A DNA stretch of 64,000 bases from Acidimicrobiales bacterium (GTDB taxonomy: Bacteria; Actinomycetota; Acidimicrobiia; Acidimicrobiales; Acidimicrobilacustridaceae): NCBI GenBank assembly GCA_018401565.1, contig JAGYKS010000031.1:398689-462688 (forward strand). Reading direction: 5' to 3'. Each line of letters starts with the position of its first letter. The stretch's first letter is position 1. Shown piece by piece: positions 1 through 9,769 of this stretch. The notes below the pieces were generated by a model that worked only from the letters and a program-made list of their open reading frames with translations, made no database searches and was not told the origin of the DNA. Made by a program: the position numbers and the translations under genes.

Positions 1-40
1 ACGCTGAACGCATCCGCCCACTGGTGATGCGCTCAGGCGC

Positions 41-277
41 TCACACCGCAGTGGTGACCAGCACCACCAAAAACCAGATGATGAAGGCCAGCAACCCCAG
101 CAACACCACCAGCTTGATCAACAGCCACACCAGCTGAACACAGCCTGAGGCCAGCGCCACGGCGCCGCCGTCGGGGGTGGTCGTGCCTCCGGCACCGTCT
201 GGCGGCGACACTCCCGGGAGGTAGTGCACGACATCGTCACCCTGGGTACCTCGACCGGTGGGTGGTTCCTCGTCCAT
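41..277 (-). CDS. small C-terminally anchored membrane protein
   Basis: This encodes a 78-residue protein of unknown function. The first 45 or so residues are acidic, Gly/Pro-rich and probably cytoplasmic or disordered. The last 30 form one very hydrophobic segment (VWLLIKLVVLLGLLAFIIWF), so it is a tail-anchored membrane protein. I chose the ATG at 277 because an AGGA lies about 9 bases upstream. A longer frame reaches 466, but its extra N-terminus has the Pro/Arg-rich look of non-coding GC-rich DNA. It lies downstream of the acyl-CoA dehydrogenase on the same strand, with a gap of about 245 bases. I recognise no family. Confidence 0.55.
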   Translation of the reverse strand: MDEEPPTGRGTQGDDVVHYLPGVSPPDGAGGTTTPDGGAVALASGCVQLVWLLIKLVVLLGLLAFIIWFLVVLVTTAV

Positions 278-521
278 GTGGAGTTCCTGGCCTCGGGGTG
301 GTCTGGGCGTCGGGGCGGTCTGGGCGGTGGGGCGGTCTGGTGTCACAAGGCCAGTACGACCTTGCCGTGACATGCCATTCCCGATACGTGTGCCCGGGAT
401 CGGCTGCAGACGAACAGGCCCCTCGATGATCCATCCCGGTCCCACTTCACCAGTGACCAACCTCACCGGAGACGTACTGCACCAGCGGTCTAATTCACCA
501 GCGGTTTAGTTCACCAGCGAT

Positions 522-2681
522 TTAGTTCACCAGCGGGTCGCGGGGCAGACCCAGGATGCGCTCGGCGATCTGGTTGCGCTTGATCTCAGACGTGCCACCG
601 GCGATCGACATGGCCCGGTGCATCAGCACGATCAGGTTCCCGAAGGCGCTGGGGCCGTCGTTGAAGGCAGCGTCGGTTCCGTTGAGGTCAGTCAGGATGG
701 CGGCGGCCTCGTGACCCATCTCCGACAGCACCAGCTTGGTGATGTTGCCTTCGGGACCCGGTGCACCGCCGGCAACGGCCCGGTTGGCGCTGCGGATGTT
801 GAGCAGGGTCATCGACTCGTGGCCGGCCATGTAGGTGCCCACCCGGGCGGCGCCACCGGCCAGACGCTCGGGATGAACGTCGAACGGGGCCAGGATCATC
901 GACCCCGGGATGGACAGCGCACCCTGACCGCCACCGATGCTCACGCTCTCGTTGCCCAGCGTGGCCCGAGCCACCGTCCAGCCGGCGTCGACCGGGCCCA
1001 CCACGTCGTCGTCGGGGACGAACACGTCGGTGAAGAACACCTCGTTGAACTCGGACTGCCCGTTGGTCATGCGCAGCGGCCGGATCTCGATGCCCTCGGC
1101 GTCCATGTCCAGCACCACCGTGGTGATGCCCTGATGCTTGGGAACGTCGGGGTTGGTGCGCACGGTGGCGAACCCCTTGCCGGCCACATGGGCGCCGCTG
1201 GTCCACACCTTCTGGCCGTTGATGAGCCAGCCACCGTCCACCCGGGTGGCCTTGGTGGTGACCCCGGCAGCATCAGACCCGGCATCGGGTTCGCTGAACA
1301 GCTGGCACCAGATCACCTCCTGGCTCAGCGCCGACGGCACCCACCGGGCCACCTGGTCGTCGGTGCCGTACTGGATGAGCGTGAGGATCACCCAGCCGGT
1401 GATGCCATACGACGGCTTCGACACTCCCGCCGCCCCGAACTCCTGCTCGATCACCAGCTGCTCGATGGCGCCGGCACCACGACCCCACGGGGTGGGCCAG
1501 TGCGGCATCACGTACCCGGTCTCGATGAGCCGGTCGCGCTGGGCGGCAGCGTCGAGCCCAGCCAGCCCGGCGGCGAACTCGCGCACCTCGTCACGGATCA
1601 CCTCGGCCTCGGGCGGAAGGTCCACCGAACGGGCCCGGGTCACACCCGAGCGGGCCAGATCGGTGATGTCCACGGCGGCGGCGTCGGCGTCGAGCAGACC
1701 CAACAGGGTCGTTGCCCGGCGCAGGTAGATGTGGGCGTCGTGCTCCCAGGTGAAACCGATGCCGCCATGCACCTGAATGTTCAAATTGGCGCACAGGTCG
1801 GCGGCCGGACCGGCCATGGTGGCGGCCACCGCCGAAGCGTAGGTGAACTGGTCACCGCCGTCCGGCTGCAGCCCGGGCGGCGTCCCACACTGCTGCGGTG
1901 GCCAGTTCGGTGGCCACCAGCATGTTGGCGCAATGGTGCTTCACGGCCTGGAACATGGCGATGGGCCGGCCGAACTGCTCACGCACCTTGGCGTAGGCGG
2001 CGGCCTGATCGGTGCACTCACGGGCGATGCCCACGGCCTCAGCCGACAGAACCACCCGTGACATGTTTCGCAACGCCACCGCGGCACCCGACACCGAACA
2101 GTGACCGGGGCACCGTCGAGGGTGACGCGAGCCGACCGCCGGGTGGGGTCCAGGCTAGACGGCGTCGTGAGGGTCACGCCCGGACCACCCAGGTCCACAA
2201 CGGCAACGTCGTCGCCGACAGCCACCAGCATCACCGATGCCAGCCCGCCACCCAGCACGGTGCCTGCCGACCCCGACGCCACACCGTCGGTGACCACCAC
2301 GGTGCCGCCCAGGCCCACAGCCCCAACGACCGAGCCGTCGGCCAGACCAGGCAGATAACGCGACGCCACGTCGGCGTCACCGGCAGCCACCAGCGTGGCG
2401 CTGGCAATCACCGTGGGCACAAACGGCCCCGGGGTCAGCGCCCGGCCCATGGCCTCGACCACCACCACCAGTTCGGCGATGCCGTACCCCGACCCCCCGT
2501 TCGCCTCGGGAATGTGCAGACCCAGCCAACCCAACGAGGCCAGGTCGTCCCACAGCGCTGGCATGGGCTCGTCAGGGGCCTCCAGCAGGGCGCGGGCTGC
2601 GGCCAGCGACCCGCGACTGGCCAGGAAGTCGGCTGCGGTGTCGGCGAGGGCGGTGTGGTCTTCGGTGATGGCAATGGACAT
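522..2681 (-). CDS. two-domain acyl-CoA dehydrogenase, FadE34-like (frameshifted)
   Basis: A flavoprotein that would catalyse FAD-dependent alpha,beta-dehydrogenation of an acyl-CoA. The roughly 720-residue product contains two fused acyl-CoA dehydrogenase modules, as in mycobacterial FadE34, which acts on sterol side chains. The first module starts at MSIAITED and ends near the conserved VHGGIGFTWEHD motif. The second has FSEPDAGSD, GWLINGQKVWTSG and GGTSEIKRNQIAERILGLPRD. The usual YEG catalytic Glu position of the second module reads AGG, so the catalytic base may lie elsewhere. The reading frame shifts near 2098 and 1863. Continuity of the family motifs across both shifts argues for one gene with sequencing indels. 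The substrate is not known. A steroid or branched-chain acyl-CoA role is an inference from architecture only. Confidence 0.85.
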
Positions 2682-2922
2682 GGGCAGCAACGTACCCGAG
2701 TTCGCCAGGACGGGCACGGCCGGACTCCCGATGACGCTGGGCCACCGCTCCCAACATCACACTGGCGTGGTCGCCGGCACGCTGTGGCATCGTCGAACCG
2801 GTGAAGTGTCTGTTGCACATCGGGACCCACATCGTGGGAACCACCTCCCGGACATGGAACGGATCGGGGGTCAGGGGCCCAGCGGCGTTGAGCGCCTCAT
2901 CCAGCGGGTGAATACTGGGGCC

Positions 2923-3360
2923 ATGGACGACGCCACTGCCATCACCAACCTGCTGTACCGCTACGCCGAGGCCATGGACGCCGGCGACTTCGTGGCCGCC
3001 ACCGACCTGTTCGCCCATGCCCGCCTCACCCTGGCCGACGGCGTGCACACCGACGCCACCGGCATGCTGGCACTGCTCAACGACATCGTGATCGTGTATC
3101 CCGACGGCACACCACGCACCCGCCACGTGGTCACCAACCCCATCATCGATATCGACGAGGCCTCAGGTACCGCCACTGCCCGATCCAGCTACACCGTGAT
3201 GCAGCAGGTGGGTGATGGGCCGCTGCACGCCATTGTCGTTGGTCGGTATCACGACCGTTTCGGGTACATCGATGATGCCTGGCGGTTCACCGAGCGGGAC
3301 TACTCGCTGGTGGACCTCACCGGTGACACCAGCGGGCATCTGCGCATGGCCCTCGGGTGA
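2923..3360 (+). CDS. SnoaL-like / NTF2-fold protein
   Basis: A 145-residue protein of the SnoaL_4 type (NTF2-like alpha+beta barrel), soluble and cytoplasmic. The start MDDATAITNLLYRYAEAMD is the typical helix that opens these domains, followed by GDFVAATDLFA, RTRHVVTNPIID and a C-terminal DAWRFTERDYSLVDL strand. Such proteins are small hydratases, isomerases or ligand-binding proteins in lipid, polyketide or aromatic metabolism. The ATG at 2923 follows a weak upstream region, and the frame is open further upstream without coding character. It is divergent from the acyl-CoA dehydrogenase at 2681, with 241 bases between the two starts that must hold both promoters. The substrate cannot be read from the sequence. 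Confidence 0.75.
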   Translation: MDDATAITNLLYRYAEAMDAGDFVAATDLFAHARLTLADGVHTDATGMLALLNDIVIVYPDGTPRTRHVVTNPIIDIDEASGTATARSSYTVMQQVGDGPLHAIVVGRYHDRFGYIDDAWRFTERDYSLVDLTGDTSGHLRMALG

Positions 3361-3384
3361 GGTGCGCCAACTAGCCTTGCGGCG

Positions 3385-5728
3385 GTGAACGACGACAGGC
3401 CACCGTTGGATTACCGACGGCCGACGCCGGTTCGGAACGCTGGCAGCCGTCATCGAAGCCGTGCGGCCGTTTCTGGCCACGTCACGTGCAGCGATGGCCG
3501 CCACCATGGTGCTGGTCGTCATCGGTGTCGGTGCCGGTGCCTACATCCCCCAGGTGGTCAAGGGATTGCTCTACAAGCCCAACACCACTCTGGTGGTGGT
3601 GTTTGTGATCCTGCTGGCGGCCGATCCGGTCATCAACCACCTGGCCCATCTGCGGGCCGCACGCCTCAGCCTCGGCGCCGGGTACGACCTGCGCAACCGG
3701 GTCTTTGCCGGGGTGGAGAACAACAGCCCATTGGTGAACGACCCCACCACGCGTTCTGGTGCCCAGGCCAGCACCGGTCCCGACGTGGACCGTGTGGAGC
3801 AAGGCTTCGAGCAACTCATCATCGGGGCCATTCCCGGGGTGCTGCGCATCATTGCTGCGCTGTGGTTCCTGTCGCGCCTGAGCGTGCCCGGCGCCCTGCT
3901 CATGGCCTGCGTTGTGCCGCTGTTTCTCATCGTGGAGACCCGACTCAGCGGTCGGCTGGTGGCAGCCGACCAGGCCCACGCCACAACGGTGCCGAGCACC
4001 TCAGCACCCTGGTCGACGAATCGGTGTCGGCGGTGGCCACCGGTGCGGTCACTGCCGGTGGGAACGTGGTTCCGCCGGCGCTTCGCCCATCAGGCCCACC
4101 ATCTCGACGAACTGTCGTACGAACAGCTGCGCCTCGAGGCCCGGCTGCACCTCGGCACCCGGGTGGTCGCCCTGCTGGGTCTGGCTGCGGTGACCCTGTT
4201 CGGGGTTCGCAACAACAGCACCGCCGGCAACCTGGTGGCTGCCCTTCTGTACGTGGAGTTGGCCATCATCGGTGTGGAGTCGCTGCCGGTGGCTGCCCGG
4301 GCCCTGCAACAAGGCGAGGCCAGCTGGTCACCGCCTCAAGCCTCTGCTCACTGGCGGTGCCGCCAGCGTTGGCTTGTCCGTTGATGCACCCGTCGATTCA
4401 CCCGTTGATTCGTCCGTTGATGCGTCCATCGGCCCCGACCCCACCGGGCTCGTTCTGTTGCCTGTCGATGGACCACCGCTGGTGACGCCGGCCGGCAGCT
4501 GGGTGGCGGTGGTCACCAGCGGCGACGACGACCCATCGCCATGGCTGTGTGGCGCCGAGCCCCCTCCCCACGGGCGGGTGACGATCGGTGGCATGGCAGC
4601 GCAGCTCGCCGCCCGGTCAGGGCATCTTGCCGGCGTGCCCACCACCGCGCAGTGCGTTGATGCCTCGGTCATGGACCACCTGCGGGCGATACGCCCCGAC
4701 ATCACCCACAGCGATGCACTCGCGGTGCTGGAGCGTGTGGGGGTGATCCAACTCGCCGACCTGCCCGACGGAGGTCTCGACGCCCCGCTGGGCGTGCACG
4801 GTGCCTTGCTGTCGATCGACGAGCGCCACCGCCTGCTGTTGGCCATGGCCGTGGTCGCCGATCCACAGGTGCTGGTGGCCGGCCGCATCCGGCCGCTCAC
4901 CGACCCCGACGTGGCCCGCATCGTCGTGCCGCAGTTGGGCAGTGCGGGCAGAACCGTGGTCACCGTGGTCGACACCGCCGATCTGGCCCAGGAGGCCGAC
5001 GTGGTGCTGTTCGTCGATGGCGAGCGCTGGCACATGGGCACCCACCACGACCTGCTGATGCAACTGCCTGCCTACGTCGAGCGGTGGGGCCGACCCGCCG
5101 CCGACATCGACGAACTCGGCGTGTTCAGCGACGCCGGCCCACTCGAACGTGAGAGTGCTGCGCAGCCGCATGATCACCGAGCGCTACGCCGCCGGCGACC
5201 TCATCTACCGCGAGGGCGCGCCTGCTGACCGGGTGGTGTTCATCGTGTCGGGCCAGGTTGAGATCGTGGCCGGTGCCGGCACCCGCGACGAGCGGCGGCT
5301 TGCCTTGCTGGGGCCCGGCAACGCCTGTGGCGACCTGCGACTGACCGGCGTCCAGCGTCGGGCCGAGACGGCAGCGGGCCGTGGACGTGGTGGTGGTGCG
5401 CACCATCGGGCTGGCGGTGTGGGAGGCGGGCGCCAACGGCCTGCTGCGGACCAACCCCACCGAACGCCGGGTCCTGGCCACGGTGATGAAGCGCGGCGGG
5501 CTCGACCGCGACCAGCTCGCCGACGAACTGCCCGGCACCGACCCGGCCGCTGTCGATGCCGCCATCGCCGAACTGCTCCGGGAGGGCGCACTGCGCCAGC
5601 GGGTATCGGGCCAGCTGGTGGTGGGCACCACCACCCGTCGGGCCATCCGCAGCACCGCCGTGCTCGACATGCTCAGCCAGTTCGACTCCACCCCGGTTCG
5701 GCAGCAGGGTGAGACGCGTGGTGAGTAA
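3385..5728 (+). CDS. ABC-exporter-like membrane protein fused to degenerate NBD, cNMP-binding and winged-helix-like domains (frameshifted)
   Basis: The pieces read as one protein of about 770 residues. First comes a type-1 ABC exporter transmembrane domain (from RFGTLAAVIEAV through ELSYEQLRLEARLH). An ATPase-like domain follows, with no Walker A loop; its signature LSGGQ is replaced by LSIDE and its Walker B region reads QVLVAGRI without the Asp-Glu. Then comes a cyclic-nucleotide-binding beta-roll (RYAAGDLIYREGAPADRVVF) and a C-terminal helical, winged-helix-like part (RRVLATVMKRGGLDRDQLADEL). The frame shifts near 3430, 3985, 4065, 4310, 5149 and 5375. It probably starts at GTG 3385. The dead ATPase suggests a regulatory or pseudo-transporter subunit. 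It may be a decayed relative of the NHLP exporter genes at 27.8-33 kb, some of which carry cNMP domains. Heavy frameshifting leaves open that it is a pseudogene. Confidence 0.6.
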
Positions 5729-5782
5729 GTTCCGCTAGCTCAGGCAGGCGAACCGGACCACGACACGGGGACCCCTCAGCAG

Positions 5783-6217
5783 CTACTGGCCGTGCCTTGC
5801 CCAGTGCTCGTTCATCTTCGCAACCGCCTGCTCGAGCGTGAGCGACGCAATCTCTGCATTCGACAGATGGAGCGTGTTCACAAGCTGGTAGGCGAGGCTC
5901 GCCGGGAGGGCGACGCCCTCGGGCGCAGATGCGACGGGGGCGCGTACCGGCGTCTGCTTGTCGTCGACACAAGCCCAGAACTCGGCTTCGGTCACCTGAA
6001 GCTGGTCATCGAGGATGTGCGACCACAGGCTCGTGCCGTACGTGTTGGTGTTGGCAGGGCGAGAGACGCGCGTGCGCAGTACCCGACCGTCACCGAGTCT
6101 CAGTTCGTAGGTGATGTGGTGTTCCGTCGGCTTTCCCCTGGCGTTGAGAACCTCGGTCCATCCTTCGATCCCGCAGAACCGCTGGTGCTCACGCCGACTG
6201 GCGGCGCGCCGACTCAC
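5783..6217 (-). CDS. putative toxin of a toxin-antitoxin pair
   Basis: A 144-residue basic protein whose N-terminus (SRRAASRREHQRFCGIEGW) and centre (HHITYELRLGDGRVLRTRVS, TEAEFWACV) resemble small actinobacterial proteins annotated as cytotoxic translational repressors of toxin-antitoxin systems. That resemblance is from memory of the family and is not proof. It starts at GTG 6217, overlapping the stop of the upstream gene by four bases (GTGA), so the two are translationally coupled. The C-terminal third (LHLSNAEIASLTLEQAVAKMNEHW) is helical and could hold the antitoxin contact or a separate dimerisation region. No catalytic triad is visible. Confidence 0.55.
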   Translation of the reverse strand: MSRRAASRREHQRFCGIEGWTEVLNARGKPTEHHITYELRLGDGRVLRTRVSRPANTNTYGTSLWSHILDDQLQVTEAEFWACVDDKQTPVRAPVASAPEGVALPASLAYQLVNTLHLSNAEIASLTLEQAVAKMNEHWARHGQ

Positions 6218-6642
6218 CCGGCGCCCGACATCTCGTCACGCAGGAGCCACCCCTTCAGCTGCTCGTCGGTGGACAGCTCGGTGAGGGTGACCAGAGCCCA
6301 GTTGTCCTGGTGGTTGGGAGCATCAAGGAGTCGATCATTCCAGTCCGCTGCGTACTCCCGCAGCGCGTCGATGAGGTCGTCGATCGCCCCGTCGAGATCG
6401 TCGGCCTCGCCGGCGATCGGCAGCCCGGGCAGAAATGCCGACCATCCGCCGCCTTCGGCGACCACCACGGCACCAGAAGGCCGCAGCGAGGCCAGGTGTG
6501 TCCGGAGCACCTCGGCGTCGACCACCGCGAACCGTTCGCGATCGCGGTCAACCGTGGTGACACGACCGGAATGAGCGGTGTCGAGAAGGTCACGCAGGTG
6601 CGAGCGCGCAGCGGTGAACGTGGGGAAGTGGCGGGTGGTCAT
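6214..6642 (-). CDS. putative antitoxin (Phd/HicB-like)
   Basis: A 142-residue acidic protein and the first gene of a two-gene operon with the toxin candidate at 5783-6217. The N-terminus TTRHFPTFTAARSHLRDLLDTAHSG followed by VTTVDRDRERFAVVDAEVL resembles the Phd/YefM fold, in which a short helix is followed by strands and a residue run about the partner protein being 'allowed' (RFAVVDA). The centre FLPGLPIAGEADDLDGAIDDLIDAL is HicB-like. It lies directly behind a cluster of TACGT repeats that would suit autoregulation. Its 4-base overlap with the next gene is typical of TA operons. Phd versus HicB family membership is unsettled. Confidence 0.55.
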   Translation of the reverse strand: MTTRHFPTFTAARSHLRDLLDTAHSGRVTTVDRDRERFAVVDAEVLRTHLASLRPSGAVVVAEGGGWSAFLPGLPIAGEADDLDGAIDDLIDALREYAADWNDRLLDAPNHQDNWALVTLTELSTDEQLKGWLLRDEMSGAG

Positions 6643-6675
6643 GGCATTGACTGTACCGGCCGCGGGGCGTGTCGC

Positions 6676-6701
6676 AAGTACGTCACGTACCTTACGTACG
6701 C
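6676..6701 (-). promoter_or_regulatory. candidate TA operator: TACGT palindrome cluster
   Basis: Three (T)ACGT cores, each able to form a small palindrome (GTACGTCACGTAC, TTACGTACG), fall within 26 bases about 35-60 bases upstream of the antitoxin start. TA operons are usually repressed by the antitoxin or complex at such palindromes. No convincing -10/-35 pair could be assigned. The operator role is inferred from position and symmetry only. Confidence 0.4.
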
Positions 6702-6801
6702 ACTTTCCTACCGAACCGCAATCGACCTGCTAGCCAAATGGGGCTCCTGCGATCACCCCAACACCACCTGATTCGACGCGAGGTATGCCTCCGCATGCCT
6801 G

Positions 6802-6857
6802 ACAGGCGAGACGGGACAGGCGAGACGGGACAGGCGAGACGGGACAGGCGAGACGGG
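6802..6857. repeat. 4 x 14-bp tandem repeat
   Basis: Four perfect head-to-tail copies of ACAGGCGAGACGGG occupy the gap between the TA promoter region and the thioesterase gene. With 14-bp units it is not a coding repeat. It is a variable-number-type minisatellite. Confidence 0.9.
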
Positions 6858-6910
6858 CGTGACAGGGCCAGTTCGTCTCGGTGCCACCCCAGTCACAGGT
6901 ACGGTACGAG

Positions 6911-7777
6911 ATGCCTTCAGACGCAGATTTCCTGGGACTCACCCCAGCTGGCCCCGATGGCCACTACCAGTTCACCGTCAGCAACCACCTGGCCCGACTC
7001 GACGGCAAGCTGTACGGCGGCACCGCCATTGCCGTGTCCATCACCGCAGCCGAGCTGGTGTCGGGTCGTCCGGGGCTGTGGATGACCACCCAGTTCGTGT
7101 CCACCGCACCGGCTGACGCCACCATCTCGGTGGTGGCCGAGGTGCTGGCACCGGGGCGGCGCACCAACCAGGTGCGCATCACCGGCACCGACGAATCCGG
7201 CGACGTCATGTTCGCTTCGCTGGGAGCCACCGGGCACCACCGCCCCGACGGCCTGACCGGCACCTTCGAAAACCCGCCCGAGGTGAGCGCCCCGGCCGAC
7301 TCGGTTTCGTGGGCCACACCCTTCATGGCCGTGCTGCGCAACGCCGGTGTGGACGTGGAACTGCCCGCCATGCCGTCGACCACGGGCTTCGCCAGCGTGC
7401 TCGAGTTTCGTGAGCCCACCGTGCACGAACATCCCGACCCCGGCCCGGGCCGGATCTGCGTGTGGGTGCGCCGACGCGACGGCGAGGCGGTGACCCCGGC
7501 CATGGCGGCCTACATCGCCGACATGGTGCCGTTGTCGGTGGCCCATGCCTGCGGCGCAGTGGCCGACGGCATCAGCCTGGACAACACCATCCGCATCGGG
7601 TCGTTCGAGCCCACCGAATGGGTGCTGGTGGATCTGCGGCCGCACATGGCCGTGGGCGACTACGGGCACGGCGCTGCTCACATCTGGAGCGAAACCGGAC
7701 ACCTGCTGGCCACCGCCAGCCAGACGGCGTCCATGCTGCACTTCGACATCTCGTCGATGCCGGGGACGTCAGCCTGA
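6911..7777 (+). CDS. acyl-CoA thioesterase, double-hotdog (TesB-like)
   Basis: A 288-residue protein with the two-hotdog layout of bacterial acyl-CoA thioesterase II-like enzymes, which hydrolyse acyl-CoA to free acid and CoA in the cytoplasm. The N-terminal hotdog has NHLARLDGKLYGGTAIAVS and STAPADATISVVAEVLAPGR. The C-terminal one has DMVPLSVAHACGAVADGISLDNTIRIG followed by EWVLVDLRPHMAVGDYGHGAAHIWSE, where the HTIRF-type motif of the family is recognisable. I chose ATG 6911, because the ten residues available upstream show no conserved character. Its end overlaps the convergent acetoacetate-decarboxylase-like gene by nine bases. It fits the lipid and CoA theme of this end of the window. 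Substrate chain length is unknown. Confidence 0.8.
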   Translation: MPSDADFLGLTPAGPDGHYQFTVSNHLARLDGKLYGGTAIAVSITAAELVSGRPGLWMTTQFVSTAPADATISVVAEVLAPGRRTNQVRITGTDESGDVMFASLGATGHHRPDGLTGTFENPPEVSAPADSVSWATPFMAVLRNAGVDVELPAMPSTTGFASVLEFREPTVHEHPDPGPGRICVWVRRRDGEAVTPAMAAYIADMVPLSVAHACGAVADGISLDNTIRIGSFEPTEWVLVDLRPHMAVGDYGHGAAHIWSETGHLLATASQTASMLHFDISSMPGTSA

Positions 7778-8485
7778 CCCAGCCGCCACGGGTTCACCGA
7801 GATGGAACACGGCGGCGAGGTGCTCGCCCCACGAGGCGAAGTCGGGGGTGGCCGGCAGGCCCAGGCTGCGCAGTTCGTCGGCCACCACGCCGGTGCCCAG
7901 CTCGACGCGCACCGCAGCGGGGTCGGGCACCATCTCGCCCATGTCCATCTCCAGGGTGGTGGCCATGGCCACGCCGTCGAGGTACGAGTAGCTCTGTGCA
8001 GCGATGGACACCGGTGCGGCGGTGGCCGCCACCCTGGGCACGGTGACCCGCAGGGCGAACTCGCCGTCGAACGTGAGGGCGAACGACACCTCGTCGGGCG
8101 TGTAGGTGGTGTCGATGCCCTCAACGGTCTTGGGGAACCCCATCACCCGGTTGCCGGCTTCGCAGGTGAAGTCCTGGTTCACGGGCATGCGGTACACAAA
8201 CGACCCCACGACGTCGGCGCTGGCGCCCACCGGTCGGGCCAGCAACCCCAGGTTGATCTCGTCGTAGTCACCCCATGGGTTGTCCACGTAGTCACACGCC
8301 GCCACCACCAGCTGGGTCACCCCGGGGCCGGTCTCCACAACCTCAAAGGCATCACCGGGCAACAGCGCCGCTGCGGGCTGCGACGGCACCGTGAACAGCA
8401 GCGTGGCGATGTTGGAGTGGGGCACGGCCATGGGGAACGTGATCGTCCTGCCCTGGATTTCGCCCCACACAGTCTGCGCGGCCAT
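7769..8485 (-). CDS. acetoacetate decarboxylase family protein
   Basis: A 238-residue protein of the acetoacetate decarboxylase-like superfamily. Family features are the early FPMAVPHSNIATLLFTVP strand, DYDEINLGLLARP, a VYRMPVNQDFTCEAGNRVMGFPK stretch in the active-site region, and a closing LGLPATPDFASW. Many family members are not decarboxylases but catalyse other Schiff-base or lyase chemistry. The classical catalytic Lys pair is not obvious here apart from the GFPK lysine, so decarboxylation is not assured. Its ATG overlaps the stop of the upstream hydrolase (TGATG), so they form a coupled operon. Its 3' end overlaps the convergent thioesterase. Confidence 0.75.
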   Translation of the reverse strand: MAAQTVWGEIQGRTITFPMAVPHSNIATLLFTVPSQPAAALLPGDAFEVVETGPGVTQLVVAACDYVDNPWGDYDEINLGLLARPVGASADVVGSFVYRMPVNQDFTCEAGNRVMGFPKTVEGIDTTYTPDEVSFALTFDGEFALRVTVPRVAATAAPVSIAAQSYSYLDGVAMATTLEMDMGEMVPDPAAVRVELGTGVVADELRSLGLPATPDFASWGEHLAAVFHLGEPVAAGSG

Positions 8486-9607
8486 CAGCTGGCTGCTGCC
8501 ATGGCAGCGGTCAGGGCGATGGTGGCCCCCGGGTGTCGCCCACCAGCCCGGCCTCCATCTTGTTCATCATGTACGCCACGGTGAGTTCGGAATCCTGATC
8601 CATGATGATCACCGACCCTCCGAACCCACCCCAGTAACACGCTCTCGGACCCATCGGCATCACCTCGCTGGCCAACCCGTACCCCATGCCCAACCGCACC
8701 GGCACGCCGAGCACCAGATCAGTGCCGCTGGCCTGTTCGGTGAAGATGCGGTCCACCCCGGCTTCAGACAACAACCGCACGCCGTGGGTCTCGCCCCGCC
8801 CGGAGATCACCGACTGGATGAGCGCCACCGACCGGGCGTTGCCGTGGCCGTTGGCGGCCGGGATCTCCGCGCCTCGCCACCACCGGTTGTGCGGCGCCGA
8901 CGCGTCCAGACCCGACGAGATGTATGTGCGGGCCATGATCGAGTCAATGTCGATGCCGGTGAGGTCCATGGCCGGCGGCGTGATCACCAGACTCACCCGA
9001 GGTTCGGCCGATTCGGGCACCCCGATGAAAAAGTCGGCACCCAGTGGGGCGGCCACCTCGGTGGCGAAGAACTCGCCGATGGTGATGCCGGTGATGCGTC
9101 GCACCACCTCGCCGATGAGAAATCCCTGGCTGACGGCGTGGTAGCCCGACACCGTGCCGGGTTCCCACCACGGGGCCTGAGCCGCCAGCGCCGACGTGCA
9201 CAGCTCCCAGTCGGCCAGACCCTCAGGCGGCAGCGGCTCGGTCCAGCCCGACAACCCGGCGGTGTGGCTCATGATGTGCCGCACCTCGATGGCCTCCTTG
9301 CCGTTGGCGGCAAACTCCGGCCAGTACCGGGCCACCGGAGCGTCGAAGTCCAGCTCGCCCCGGTCGGCCAGCATCAGCGCCACCAAAAATGTCATGGTTT
9401 TGGTCGTGGACCACACGTTGACCAACGTGTCGGACTCCCACGGACTGTCCTGGCCTCGTCGGCCCAGCCGCCCCAGATGTCGACCACCACCTCACCGCGG
9501 TGGTGCACGGCCACCGATGCCCCCACGTCGGCACCCGACGCCAACTGCCCGTCGAGCACGTCACGCACGGCGGCGAACTTGTCGGTGGTGAATCCCTGAG
9601 TCGTCAT
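8485..9607 (-). CDS. beta-lactamase/esterase-fold serine hydrolase (frameshifted)
   Basis: A class C beta-lactamase-like hydrolase (EstB/serine esterase type) of about 370 residues. The catalytic Ser-x-x-Lys is STTK in NVWSTTKTMTFLVAL. The Tyr motif is YHAVSQGFLIGEVV. A late WGGFGGSVIIMDQDSEL replaces the KTG strand. The frame shifts near 9435 and at a C5 run at 8526-8530. With one more base there, the tail reads TRGATIALTAAMAAAS and stops at TGA, overlapping the ATG of the next gene. Start ATG 9607 has GGGGGGACC just upstream. No signal peptide is seen, so it is probably an intracellular esterase. Coupling with the ADC-like gene suggests one catabolic step series. Confidence 0.8.
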
Positions 9608-9769
9608 GTGGTCCCCCCACTGCGTCATGTGGCCCGATGATGGGGCCAGAGCCAGTACCATCGTTGCAGGTCGTGCCCCTGCGTGCGCCCCAGGCAGGGC
9701 GACGGGCGGGGTATCGGTAGCCTGCAGGGGGTGAACCACGACCCCGACCACAGTCGCCAGCCTGGCAGC

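Noticed and set aside
618..2804. 728-codon open frame on the plus strand
   Set aside because: It is the antisense shadow of the acyl-CoA dehydrogenase. It is His/Gly/Arg-rich, without motifs; high-GC DNA produces such long spurious frames.
6802..6857. 14-bp tandem repeat as iteron/origin
   Set aside because: Only four contiguous units, no replication initiator gene and no A/T-rich region nearby.
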